DNA of 17,805 bases from Nanobdellota archaeon (GTDB lineage: Archaea; Nanobdellota; Nanobdellia; SCGC-AAA011-G17; JAFCDX01). The notes under the pieces are model-generated. The model saw only the letters and a program-made list of their open reading frames with translations, was not told the origin of the DNA and did not search any database. The stretch lies in NCBI GenBank assembly GCA_018816585.1, contig JAHIVQ010000004.1, positions 1 to 17,805 on the forward strand. The letters are read 5' to 3'. Position numbers and translations under genes: made by a program. Positions 1 through 8,123 of the stretch are shown here, piece by piece. Positions within the stretch are counted from its first letter, which is position 1; the number at the start of each line of letters is the position of its first letter.

Positions 1-59
1 ATTAGACTTAAAAATAACAACAAAAATAAACCCCTTTTAAAACACACCCCAACTTTCAT
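1..59 (-). CDS. Probable partial CDS start leaving the left edge (possible secreted or membrane protein)
   Basis: On the minus strand an ATG at 59-57 opens a frame that stays open to the window edge. It gives 19 residues, MKVGVCFKRGLFLLLFLSL, which look like a signal peptide or membrane anchor: basic residues, then a run of Leu and Phe. A TATA-like element (positions 80-89, read on the minus strand) is centred about 25 nt before this ATG, the same spacing seen at other genes here, so a leaderless mRNA is plausible. Only 59 bases are visible, so the product cannot be named and a chance open frame is possible. Confidence 0.42.
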   Translation of the reverse strand, partial: MKVGVCFKRGLFLLLFLSL

Positions 60-79
60 ATAATTAACCAATTAATTTT

Positions 80-89
80 GTATATAAAT
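80..89 (-). promoter_or_regulatory. TATA box for the left-edge gene
   Basis: Read on the minus strand this is GATTTATATA, a good archaeal TATA match. Its centre is about 25 nt upstream of the ATG at 59, the spacing expected for a transcript starting at or near the start codon. It lies in the intergenic region shared with the divergent mre11 gene. Inferred from sequence only. Confidence 0.45.
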
Positions 90-169
90 CTTTTTATTCT
101 TAATAAGATATTTTAAAATATCAATTATAGTATAAGAATATTCAAATACTATGGTTTCTATTAAAAGTG

Positions 170-1330
170 ATGAAATTCATCCACATAGCAGACTGTCATT
201 TAGGAGGTTGGAGAGAGCCAAAATTACAGGAATTAGGCATTAAAAGCTTCAAGAAAGTAATAGACTGCTGTATAAATGAATATATTGGTTTTTTACTGAT
301 TTCAGGAGATTTATTTGATACTGCTTTGCCAAATATAGAATTATTAAAAGAAACAGCATCTGAATTATCAAGATTAAAAGAGAATGATATTCCTGTTTAT
401 ATTATAGCTGGAAGCCATGATTTCTCACCATCAGGAAAAACAATGCTTGATGTTCTTGAAAAGGCAGGTTTAATAGAAAATGTAACAAAATTAAAAGATA
501 ATAAATTAGAATTTACAACAGACAGGACAGGAACTAAGATTACTGGTTTACTAGGAAAAAAAGGTTCTTTAGACAAGGAATATTATGAGCTTCTTGATAA
601 AAATAATCTTGAATCAGAAAAAGGTTTTAAGATATTCATGTTTCACACTACTTTAAATGAATTCAAGCCAAAAGAACTTGAGCATATTGAAGGTCAATCT
701 CTTGCTTTATTACCAAAGCACTTTGATTATTATGCAGGAGGTCACGTACATTTTATTTTTGAAAAAGACATTGAAAATTATGGAAAAATAGTTTATCCTG
801 GACCTTTATTTCCAAATAATTTTTTAGAGCTTGAAAAATTAAAGAATGGTGGTTTTTATTCAGTTGAATACAAAGATAAAAAATTAAGTGCAAAATATGT
901 TCCAGTTGAACTTGTAAAAGTAGATTCTTATTATTTTGATGCAAATAATAAAATTCCTTTGGAATTAGAAAAAGAAATTAAATTAAAAATAAAAGATACA
1001 AAAGACAAAATTATTTTAGTAAGAATTGAAGGAATTTTAAAAGAAGGAAAACCATCTGATATTAATTTCAAGGAATTATTAAGCTTTAAAGATTCTTATA
1101 TTATATTAAAAAATACTTCTAAACTAACAACAAAAGAGCAGGAAGAAATTGAAATTAAAGAAGGAAGCATTGAAGAAATTGAAAGTTCTTTGATAAAAGA
1201 ATTAAAATTTGACAATGAATTAATTACAAAAATAATGACTGCTTTAGATATTGAAAAAAATGAAGGTGAAAAGACATTTGATTTTGAAGAGAGAATAATT
1301 AAGGATATGAAAAAGGTGATGGAAATATGA
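170..1330 (+). CDS. mre11: DNA double-strand-break repair nuclease Mre11
   Basis: Mre11 is the metal-dependent nuclease subunit of the Mre11-Rad50 complex, which resects and processes DNA ends. Visible calcineurin-like phosphoesterase motifs (386-residue product): D8-x-H10 (ADCHLGG), G46-D-L-F-D50, G81-S-H-D84, H159 (FHTTL) and G191-H-V-H194. The length fits compact archaeal Mre11. The third motif is normally GNHD; here Ser82 replaces the metal-binding Asn. I chose ATG at 170; a GTG directly before it (167) is in frame and adds one residue. A TATA-like GTATAAGA lies at about 130-137. The stop overlaps the next ATG (ATGA), and rad50 follows one gene later, which confirms the assignment. The C-terminal half is Lys/Glu-rich, as expected for the DNA/Rad50-binding region, but less conserved. 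Confidence 0.93.
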   Translation: MKFIHIADCHLGGWREPKLQELGIKSFKKVIDCCINEYIGFLLISGDLFDTALPNIELLKETASELSRLKENDIPVYIIAGSHDFSPSGKTMLDVLEKAGLIENVTKLKDNKLEFTTDRTGTKITGLLGKKGSLDKEYYELLDKNNLESEKGFKIFMFHTTLNEFKPKELEHIEGQSLALLPKHFDYYAGGHVHFIFEKDIENYGKIVYPGPLFPNNFLELEKLKNGGFYSVEYKDKKLSAKYVPVELVKVDSYYFDANNKIPLELEKEIKLKIKDTKDKIILVRIEGILKEGKPSDINFKELLSFKDSYIILKNTSKLTTKEQEEIEIKEGSIEEIESSLIKELKFDNELITKIMTALDIEKNEGEKTFDFEERIIKDMKKVMEI

Positions 1331-1974
1331 TAAAAGCAGTTGCATTTGATTTGGATGATACATTAGTTAATATAAAAGAAGAAGGATTAATAAAAGTATT
1401 TAAAAAAATACATAAAAAATTAGGAATAAGAGAGTTTAGTGAAATAGAAAGATTAGTTCTATGGTTAAAACCAAACAGGGATAATTTCGTAAGAGAAAGA
1501 TTAGATATTGATCCCAAAGATTATTGGAAAATATTCAATAAATATTATACTATAAAAGAGATGAAGGATTATATGAGCTTATTTTTTGATCTAGATGCTC
1601 TTGCTACACTAAAAGAAAGAGGTAAAAAAATAGGCATACTAACCTCCTCAAGTAAAGATATAGGAGATTATAAAATTAAATTAATCGAAGAAAAATTTGG
1701 AAATATTATAGATTATTCTTTATTTGTAAGAGAACATAATATTCCAGATAAACCAGATCCAATAGGACTAGAAATGTTAATGGATAAATTAAATGTAAGA
1801 AAAGATGAAATTGTTCTTGTAGGAGACTCTGATTGTGATATACTAACTGCAAAAAATGCAGGTGTTACATCAATGCTCGTTGAGAGATTACATAATACTA
1901 ATGGTATTATTGAATCTATCCCTGATTACACACTAAAAAACTTATATCAAATAGGGTGCTACATTGATAATTAA
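1327..1974 (+). CDS. HAD-superfamily hydrolase (phosphatase-like), between mre11 and rad50
   Basis: A 215-aa haloacid-dehalogenase-type hydrolase, a family that usually removes phosphate from small metabolites. All four motifs are visible: motif I DLDDT (residues 8-12, nucleophile Asp and acid/base Asp), motif II Thr/Ser in ILTSSS, motif III Lys in DKPDP, and motif IV GDSDCD with the metal-binding acids. The spacing between motifs I and II leaves room for an alpha-helical C1 cap, as in phosphoglycolate phosphatase-like members. Its ATG overlaps the mre11 stop (ATGA) and its end overlaps the rad50 start by 11 nt, so it is co-transcribed and probably translationally coupled with both. The substrate cannot be told from sequence. 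A role in repair, such as cleaning DNA ends or removing damaged nucleotides, would be speculation from position alone. Confidence 0.9.
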   Translation: MIKAVAFDLDDTLVNIKEEGLIKVFKKIHKKLGIREFSEIERLVLWLKPNRDNFVRERLDIDPKDYWKIFNKYYTIKEMKDYMSLFFDLDALATLKERGKKIGILTSSSKDIGDYKIKLIEEKFGNIIDYSLFVREHNIPDKPDPIGLEMLMDKLNVRKDEIVLVGDSDCDILTAKNAGVTSMLVERLHNTNGIIESIPDYTLKNLYQIGCYIDN

Positions 1975-4012
1975 AAAAATAAAACTAAACAATATAAGAA
2001 GTTATGCTAATCAAGAGATTAATTTTCCAATTGGAAGCACTTTACTTGCAGGGAATGTTGGCTCGGGAAAATCAACAATACTAATGTCAATAGATTTTGC
2101 ATTGTTTGGACTGCAAAAAGGAAATATAACAGGCTCTTCTTTATTGAGAAATGATGCAGACAAAGGCCAGGTAGAATTAGAATTGGAAATAGAAGATAAA
2201 AATGTTATAATAAAAAGAGGTCTTAAAAGAGAAGGTGATAAAATATTGCAGGATTCTGGTTCTTTAACAGTAAATAATGAAAAACAGGAACTTACTGCAA
2301 CAGAAATAAAGCAAAAGATCCTTGAATTGCTGAATTATCCAAGAGAATTACTGACAAAATCAAAAGCAATTATATACAGATACACTGTTTACACGCCACA
2401 AGAGGAAATGAAGAGCATTCTCAGTGCTGAAAAAGATGTTCGTCTTGATGTTCTAAGAAAGATATTTGGTATTGACAAGTATAAAAGAATAAAGGAAAAT
2501 TCAAAGATATTTGTATCAATGCTAAAAGAGAAAAAGAAGGAGTTTCAGGGAATGATTTCTGATCTTAAAGAAAAAGAGAGTTTATCTTCAGAATTTAAGA
2601 ATAAAATATTAGTAACAAAAGAGAAAATAAATATTATAACTCCAAAATTAAATTTAATTAATAGTTTAATTGAAACTAAGAAACAAAAAATAAAAAATAT
2701 TGAAGAAAATATAAAAAAATTAAATTCCTTGAAGCAAGAACTAAAATTAAATGAAAATAACACTAAAAACAAGTCAGAATTAAAAATAAAAAATTTAAAT
2801 GAAATAAATAATTTAAAAGGTGAAATATCATTATTCAAAGAAGAAAAGTTTGATGCAGTTTCAATAAGAAATGAGATAATTGAAAAAGAAAACAAGACTA
2901 AAAAGATAGAGAATGAAATTAAAAACCTTAGTGTAAAAATAAGTGAGTTAAAAATAAACAAGAAGAATTCTGAATCTATGAAAGAGGAGATATCAAAACT
3001 AAATACTTGCCCAACGTGCAAGCAGAATGTTAAAGAGGAACATAAAAACAATATTAAAAATGAGGAAGATGAAAAGATAATAAGTTATGAGAGTGAACTT
3101 GAAGTTTTTACTAAAAATATGGAAGTAAAAGAAAATGAATTCATGAACATAAAAAAAGACCTTGATTTTCTTAATAAAAAAGAGCAAGAATTCAATGTTT
3201 ATAGATTAAGATTAGAAAATACAAATGAGAAAAAGAAAAGATTGGATTTATTAGTAAAAGATGTAGGTAATCTAGAACAGGAACTATCATTATTAAGTGT
3301 AATTAACACAAAACTAAATACAGAAATTAACAGTTATGATAATATTGACAAGGAATATAATGAAATAAGAAAAGAATTTGATGAAAACTTGATAGAGCAG
3401 AGAAAAACAGAGATTGAAAAGATTTCATTTGAAAAAGAACTAGAAAACATAAATAATAATTTACTAGCTCTTGAAAAGGAAATACTAAACAAATTAAATG
3501 CAAGAGAAAAACTGGAAAAACACACACAACTGCAGAACTGGTTTGATATGGATTTCTCAAATCTATTAGAAAATATGGAAAAGCAGATAATGTTCAAGAT
3601 TTACCATGATTTTAATTCTTTATTCCAGAAATGGTTCAGTATGCTGATAGACAATGAAAATCTTGTAATAAAACTAGATAATGAATTCAGCCCGCTAATA
3701 CAGCAGAATAATCATGATATTGATTATGAGTTTATTTCAGGAGGAGAGAGAACAGCAGCTGCCTTATCTTACAGACTTGCTTTAAACCAGGTTATAAATA
3801 ATCTAATAACAAACATAAGAACCAAGGATCTATTAATTCTTGATGAACCAACAGATGGTTTTTCTTCTGAACAATTAGACAGAATCAGACTAGTTCTTGA
3901 TGAGCTTAACATAAAACAGACAATAATAGTAAGCCATGATCCAAAAATAGAAAGCTTTGTTGATAATGTTATTAGATTAAACAAAAAAGACCATATAACT
4001 GAAATAGTATAA
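1964..4012 (+). CDS. rad50: DNA repair ATPase Rad50
   Basis: Rad50 is the SMC-like ATPase that tethers DNA ends and controls Mre11. Domain order is clear: Walker A GNVGSGKST (residues 30-38), a long Lys/Glu/Asn-rich coiled coil, a zinc hook C-P-T-C (349-352) almost exactly at the midpoint, a returning coiled coil, the ABC signature SGGERTA (from residue 592), Walker B LLILDEP with D627/E628, and the H-loop SHD (657-659). At 682 aa it is shorter than most archaeal Rad50 (commonly about 850-900), so the coiled-coil arms are shortened. The start is a TTG at 1964, inside the end of the HAD gene. It gives the family-typical beginning IIKKIKLNNIRSY and is preceded by a GGGTG that could pair weakly with the 16S tail. 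The stop abuts that of the converging GNAT-like gene. Confidence 0.95.
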   Translation: MIIKKIKLNNIRSYANQEINFPIGSTLLAGNVGSGKSTILMSIDFALFGLQKGNITGSSLLRNDADKGQVELELEIEDKNVIIKRGLKREGDKILQDSGSLTVNNEKQELTATEIKQKILELLNYPRELLTKSKAIIYRYTVYTPQEEMKSILSAEKDVRLDVLRKIFGIDKYKRIKENSKIFVSMLKEKKKEFQGMISDLKEKESLSSEFKNKILVTKEKINIITPKLNLINSLIETKKQKIKNIEENIKKLNSLKQELKLNENNTKNKSELKIKNLNEINNLKGEISLFKEEKFDAVSIRNEIIEKENKTKKIENEIKNLSVKISELKINKKNSESMKEEISKLNTCPTCKQNVKEEHKNNIKNEEDEKIISYESELEVFTKNMEVKENEFMNIKKDLDFLNKKEQEFNVYRLRLENTNEKKKRLDLLVKDVGNLEQELSLLSVINTKLNTEINSYDNIDKEYNEIRKEFDENLIEQRKTEIEKISFEKELENINNNLLALEKEILNKLNAREKLEKHTQLQNWFDMDFSNLLENMEKQIMFKIYHDFNSLFQKWFSMLIDNENLVIKLDNEFSPLIQQNNHDIDYEFISGGERTAAALSYRLALNQVINNLITNIRTKDLLILDEPTDGFSSEQLDRIRLVLDELNIKQTIIVSHDPKIESFVDNVIRLNKKDHITEIV

Positions 4013-4498
4013 TTATCTTAAATATTTTCTTCTTATAGAATAAGTATCTTTGCCTCTTCTTAATTTTGTAATTTCCTCAAATCCTAATGAAGCTGAAGAT
4101 TTTAATCCTAGATCATTTGACAAATCAACTTCTTCATAAATACATTTCTTGCCTAAATCTCTTGCATATTTAGAAGCGGTTCCAACCAATCTTGAACAGA
4201 TAAGCATATTTCTATAATTTTTATCAGTAAATCTTTCAACAACATAAAAGGCAGGCGTTCTATTTACAAAATTTTTCATATTAGGAGAACATAAAATATA
4301 ACCGACAGGCCCTTTTTCTTTACTATCAACAACCCACAAAAAATATTTATCTTTATCTAATTGATATTTCAAAAATTCAGGATCTCTTGAAGAATAAGGA
4401 AATTTATTCATTAATTGTTCTAATCCTTCTAGATCATCAAATTCATTACCATTTACTTTAATTAGTGGAAAATCCTTTGGAAGTAATAATTTTTTCAT
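4013..4498 (-). CDS. GNAT-family N-acetyltransferase-like protein
   Basis: A 161-aa protein with a GNAT-like fold pattern: a central beta strand GPVGYILC (about 63-70), strand AFYVVERF (83-90), a helix region RNMLICSRLVGTASKYARDL, and the common C-terminal signature SSASLGFEEI (about 134-143), matching the GNAT 'A..lGF' element. GNAT enzymes transfer an acetyl group from acetyl-CoA to an amine. The acceptor is unknown, and the usual Q/R-x-x-G-x-G/A acetyl-CoA loop is poor, so activity is uncertain. I start at the ATG at 4498 rather than an upstream in-frame ATG at 4579, because a TATA box lies 25 nt before 4498 and the longer version would overlap the upstream pilin-like gene. It converges on rad50 with no base between the two stops. 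Confidence 0.7.
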   Translation of the reverse strand: MKKLLLPKDFPLIKVNGNEFDDLEGLEQLMNKFPYSSRDPEFLKYQLDKDKYFLWVVDSKEKGPVGYILCSPNMKNFVNRTPAFYVVERFTDKNYRNMLICSRLVGTASKYARDLGKKCIYEEVDLSNDLGLKSSASLGFEEITKLRRGKDTYSIRRKYLR

Positions 4499-4518
4499 AG
4501 AATTTATTTTAATAAACA

Positions 4519-4528
4519 ATATATAAAT
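4519..4528 (-). promoter_or_regulatory. TATA box of the GNAT-like gene
   Basis: Minus-strand ATTTATATAT is centred about 25 nt upstream of the ATG at 4498. This supports a leaderless mRNA and decides between two possible start codons for the gene. Confidence 0.55.
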
Positions 4529-4553
4529 CTTTTGTTTGTTATCACTATATAAT

Positions 4554-5531
4554 TTAGACAATACATCCAGAATAAGCATCAGTATAACAAAATCTGTATA
4601 AAATTAGATAAGCTACTTGTCCTTCTAACAAATCACTATAATCTATTTTTAATCTTAATTCTTTACCTTTCATATCATTATCAATAGGGATTCTGTACTG
4701 GAAAGTAATATGATCATTAATATCATAATACTGACTACCTAAACCAGGAAGAGGATAAATATCTTTTACGAAATTATCAGAAGAACCAACTAAAATTAAT
4801 TTAATATTACTAGGATTTGTCTCTCCATAAATACCTATACGCGTAATCTCTTCTTTATTTGGAATTGTAAATGGTTTTGAATAAACAGAATAATTAGTTC
4901 CTGCAGAAACAAGAAGATAATTTGCTTCAGGTATTTTATTTATTAAATCAAAACCTGAAAGAAGTGTCACTTGATTTTTTGTATTATAAAAATCATCCTT
5001 GGATATAACCATTCCAATAGGATCAGTCTGTCCATCAGGCACTAAACTAACTGCTTGATTAAAATTAAGCAAACTAAAACAATTTTTAATGTCTTTTTTT
5101 CTTGAATAAGAGCATATAAAATCATTTCCATCAATATTTACTTTTGGATATATTTCTATTTCATTTGGTTGGCCTAATTCTAAAACCTTAAAAGGGAGAT
5201 TTAAAAGACTTCTAGAATATAATCCTAATTTATTTGAATCTTCATTAACATCAAGACCTGCATCTGATTTTACCCTATATAAAAATCCGCTTATATCTTC
5301 CTGTCCTGTATTTTCAAGTGAAACATCAACATTATCACCAAAAATACATGCTTCCCTGATACTAAAATCAAGATTAGAGCATTTTAGTGCAACACTAGAT
5401 TCTTCTGTTGTTTTTTCTTTGTAATTATTATAAATATCAAGACCCCAAGTCATTACTACTACAGCAATAATAATAGTGAATCCAATTATTAAAACAGTAG
5501 CTATTAAAGGACTAATACCTCTTTTATTCAT
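4554..5531 (-). CDS. Archaeal type IV pilin/archaellin-like surface protein
   Basis: A 325-aa protein with the archaeal pilin N-terminal pattern: a short basic leader MNKRG, then ISPLIATVLIIGFTIIIAVV, a hydrophobic helix ending near residue 30. This is the class III signal type, cut after Gly5 by a prepilin peptidase (FlaK/PibD/EppA type) and then assembled through the hydrophobic helix. The remaining 290 residues are predicted extracellular, beta-rich and contain several Cys (CSNLDF, REACIF, FICSY, NCFS, RFCYTDAYSGCIV) that could form disulphides. It is larger than typical archaellins, so it may be a minor pilin, adhesin or pseudopilin. No peptidase or assembly ATPase gene is in the window. 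The start at 5531 is fixed by the leader sequence. It is divergent from the LamG lipoprotein gene. Confidence 0.8.
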   Translation of the reverse strand: MNKRGISPLIATVLIIGFTIIIAVVVMTWGLDIYNNYKEKTTEESSVALKCSNLDFSIREACIFGDNVDVSLENTGQEDISGFLYRVKSDAGLDVNEDSNKLGLYSRSLLNLPFKVLELGQPNEIEIYPKVNIDGNDFICSYSRKKDIKNCFSLLNFNQAVSLVPDGQTDPIGMVISKDDFYNTKNQVTLLSGFDLINKIPEANYLLVSAGTNYSVYSKPFTIPNKEEITRIGIYGETNPSNIKLILVGSSDNFVKDIYPLPGLGSQYYDINDHITFQYRIPIDNDMKGKELRLKIDYSDLLEGQVAYLILYRFCYTDAYSGCIV

Positions 5532-5576
5532 AATAATAAAATTACTTAATCATTTAAATTTCTTTCTATCAAAAGT

Positions 5577-5584
5577 TTTATAAA
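5577..5584. promoter_or_regulatory. Palindromic TATA element between divergent surface genes
   Basis: TTTATAAA is its own reverse complement and lies in the 74-nt gap between the divergent pilin-like and LamG genes. It is centred about 25 nt before the ATG at 5606, so it fits a leaderless plus-strand transcript. On the minus strand it would give a leader of about 24 nt before 5531. A second minus-strand candidate, AAATTTAAATG near 5552-5562, is also possible. Confidence 0.5.
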
Positions 5585-5605
5585 TAAGCTTAAATTTATT
5601 ATATA

Positions 5606-6793
5606 ATGAAAAGAAGTGTTATAATTATTCTTATTGCAAGTTTATTTTTAATTGCTGCATGTAATATTCAATTTGGAACCCCTTCTGTTCATTCTGGTCC
5701 TGGTTCTTGCTGTGTTGTTTCTGATGTAAATACTAATGATATTATTGGATGTTCTGGTTTAGAATCTGATAATTTACAGTGTGATTCTCATTATTCCAGT
5801 TTAGGTAATACACTATTTGTTAATAATGGTTGTGATAAGGTAAGTTCATGTGATTCTGTAATAAATAATTGCTTTGGGTATGATGAAAACCTGCAAACTC
5901 CATATAATTTACAAAATGAAGAATATAAATGTTATACTAATAGAAATTATGATCAATCTTATTATTGTGATGTTGGAAGTTTAAGTATGATTGAAGATTG
6001 TCAATTAAACTCAAAAATATGCGACCAACAAACTGGAATGTGTCAAACAAATGAAGATTCAGATTTAAAGTTATACATGAATTTTAATGATAATACTGCA
6101 AGAGATTTAAGTGGGAATGGATATAATGGAGTATTATATGGAAACCTACAATGGTGCTCTGATTGCGGAATACAAAATTCTGGTGCTTTTATTTTTGATG
6201 GTGTTGATGATAATATAGATATAGTTTCAAATAGTTTAAAAAATATCCATAATGATGTTGATTCAAGTACTAGTCCAAATGATATAAGTTATGTTGCATA
6301 CTACAAAATAGAAGAGATTAATGAATCATATTTAGTTATATTTCACAGAGGAACTGCCAGTAATATAAATATAGATGCAGGAGGACATTTAGGATGTCAA
6401 TATGAACCTAATATTAATGCAAAAATAGCTTTTTTAAGTGGGTGTTCTCTTACAGGTCTATTTTCTAATTATACAGAAAGTTATAGAATTGGCGAGTGGA
6501 ATCTTTTAGTTGTCACATTTAGTAATATAAATAATAGAGCAAAAGTATATTTAAACGGAGATTTGAAAACAACTAAGAGTATAACTAGTATAAAGAGTAG
6601 CAGTTCACGTTCAGGCTTAATATTCAGCACTAGTATAAATAGTTTATTAATTGGAGCGCAAAGAGGATGTGTTACTAATGAAATTAATTCAAAATGTCAG
6701 TATTTCAATGGAATAATAGATAATATACTAATTTATAAAAAAGAATTAACAGATGCTGATGTTCAAGAACTTTATAATAAAATAAATTCTTAA
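5606..6793 (+). CDS. LamG-domain (concanavalin A-like) surface lipoprotein
   Basis: A 395-aa exported protein. Residues 1-18 form a signal peptide (KRSVIIILIASLFLIAA) ending in a lipobox-like IAAC, so Cys19 is a probable lipid attachment site. Residues of about 30-150 are Cys-rich and not recognised. From about 153 to the end is a LamG/concanavalin A-like jelly roll: LKLYMNFNDN, DLSGNGYNG, GAFIFDGVDDNIDI, the mid strands WNLLVVTFS and KVYLNGDL, and the characteristic end GIIDNILIYKKELTDADVQELY. Such domains usually bind carbohydrate or other surface ligands. It lies between two other predicted surface proteins, which suggests a cell-surface or host/partner-contact role; that is inference. Its TAA overlaps the converging metalloprotease stop. 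Confidence 0.82.
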   Translation: MKRSVIIILIASLFLIAACNIQFGTPSVHSGPGSCCVVSDVNTNDIIGCSGLESDNLQCDSHYSSLGNTLFVNNGCDKVSSCDSVINNCFGYDENLQTPYNLQNEEYKCYTNRNYDQSYYCDVGSLSMIEDCQLNSKICDQQTGMCQTNEDSDLKLYMNFNDNTARDLSGNGYNGVLYGNLQWCSDCGIQNSGAFIFDGVDDNIDIVSNSLKNIHNDVDSSTSPNDISYVAYYKIEEINESYLVIFHRGTASNINIDAGGHLGCQYEPNINAKIAFLSGCSLTGLFSNYTESYRIGEWNLLVVTFSNINNRAKVYLNGDLKTTKSITSIKSSSSRSGLIFSTSINSLLIGAQRGCVTNEINSKCQYFNGIIDNILIYKKELTDADVQELYNKINS

Positions 6794-8037
6794 TCCCCGC
6801 AATAATTTGGATTTACATAATTATTACTTGCAGGATTATTATTGCAAGCAGGATTAGGGCCATAATAAGGATTATTGCAAATATCACTAACAAAATAATT
6901 ATAACTATTATCTTGAATAGAAGAATCAACAATGCATTTTAATTTTTTAATTGGAATTGGTTTATTTAAAGCATAATTTCCATTTTCATATTCTGTTCTT
7001 AATTTAGAAAATAAAACACTAATATTATCAATATCCAATCCAAAATCAGTGCATAAATCATCTAAAAATATATTTGCCCAGTTATTCATACCAATTGTAT
7101 TATTATGCAAATCACAAAATGAATTAAATTCCTTGAATCCATTATTATCAGATAAAACATACTGAAGTGCATAAGTAAAATTCTCTTGTATTTTTCCCTG
7201 CATCTGACCTAGTAATAATAAATGTGTTCCTTCATGTATCTCAGTTCCATTTGCTTCTATACTATCAGGACTAAAATAAGTATTTTCATTAATGCATGCT
7301 TCATCATATCTTGGATCTAAACAATTAGTATGTCCTAAATCTTCAACCCCTCTATTAATTCTATTATATAAATGATCACATATTATATTTGGGCTTATTG
7401 TGTTTGCTATAAATGAATTTGGTATACAAGTTGTATCCTCTGCTAGATGAATTTCAACAGGCAAATATAAAAAATCTATTCCTGTAACATTATACAATTC
7501 ATTAATTGAATTTTTAATACCTTCTGCTCTCTTCTCTAAATAACCATTATTGTCTCTAAAAACATCAGGGCAAAAATCAGTTTCACATAATAAAATAATA
7601 TCCTCTATACTGTCTCCATAAAGACTGATTGGCTGGATATGATCATATAATCTATTATTATAAACTCCTGGTTCTACATCTAATCCAAATTCTTTTGTAT
7701 CTTTAAAAATCCAATTAGAACATTTTACTTCTACTTTTTGTTTTCCAACTTCATCATTACTAATATGAATAGGAGTTCCTTGCAAGATATTATTATTAAT
7801 TTTTAACCAAGATGGGCTATTAAGAATAGAACAATCAGCATCTCTATTTGTATATATTTCAGATTCATATTTTTCACCAACTTCACCAGTTACAGGTTCA
7901 GATAAAATTTTAACACCAGGATAAACAAAATTAATATAATTTTTAACATCCTGATTAGGAATATTACCACAATTAGTACTAAAAACAGACAATCCTGTTA
8001 AAGCTAATCCATATATTATGTTCTTTAAAGTCTTCAT
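6790..8037 (-). CDS. Putative secreted or membrane-anchored HExxH metalloprotease with Ig-like domain
   Basis: A 415-aa exported protein. The N-terminus MKTLKNIIYGLALTGLSVFS is a signal peptide; Cys23 in FSTNCGN may be lipidated, though the lipobox is weak. Residues of about 45-122 fit a putative Ig/cadherin-like domain (EPVTGEVGEKYESEI ... SPSWLKINNNILQGTP), a type common on prokaryotic surface proteins. Residues of about 125-330 carry the zinc-protease motif H268-E-G-T-H272, followed by E285 (QENFTYALQY), a possible third zinc ligand. Many Cys and an Asn/Pro-rich C-terminus (YGPNPACNNNPASNN) suggest an extracellular location. The family is not one I can name. The start at 8037 gives the signal peptide. 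The stop shares a TTAA with the convergent LamG gene. Confidence 0.72.
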   Translation of the reverse strand: MKTLKNIIYGLALTGLSVFSTNCGNIPNQDVKNYINFVYPGVKILSEPVTGEVGEKYESEIYTNRDADCSILNSPSWLKINNNILQGTPIHISNDEVGKQKVEVKCSNWIFKDTKEFGLDVEPGVYNNRLYDHIQPISLYGDSIEDIILLCETDFCPDVFRDNNGYLEKRAEGIKNSINELYNVTGIDFLYLPVEIHLAEDTTCIPNSFIANTISPNIICDHLYNRINRGVEDLGHTNCLDPRYDEACINENTYFSPDSIEANGTEIHEGTHLLLLGQMQGKIQENFTYALQYVLSDNNGFKEFNSFCDLHNNTIGMNNWANIFLDDLCTDFGLDIDNISVLFSKLRTEYENGNYALNKPIPIKKLKCIVDSSIQDNSYNYFVSDICNNPYYGPNPACNNNPASNNYVNPNYCGD

Positions 8038-8091
8038 TTTATAACCATCAAAGGGTAGTAAACTTTATTTATAAATATTACGCTTTTCAAA

Positions 8092-8104
8092 ATATTTAAA
8101 TATT
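8092..8104 (+). promoter_or_regulatory. TATA element of the membrane protein operon
   Basis: AATATTTAAATAT is centred about 26 nt upstream of the ATG at 8124, fitting a leaderless transcript for the three-gene operon that follows. A separate minus-strand element (TTTATAAATA, about 8070-8079) could serve the divergent metalloprotease gene with a short leader. Confidence 0.45.
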
Positions 8105-8123
8105 GGCTTAATACTAATTAAAA

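Noticed and set aside
151..169. ATG at 151 as a start for mre11
   Set aside because: It is out of frame with the Mre11 motifs.
2545..3051. 168-aa open frame on the minus strand inside rad50
   Set aside because: It is the antisense of the Lys/Glu-rich coiled coil, giving a Phe/Ile/Ser-rich low-complexity product with no promoter. Rad50 fully explains the region.
4499..4579. N-terminal extension of the GNAT-like protein to an ATG at 4579
   Set aside because: It would overlap the pilin-like gene, and a TATA box sits inside it at the right distance from the ATG at 4498.
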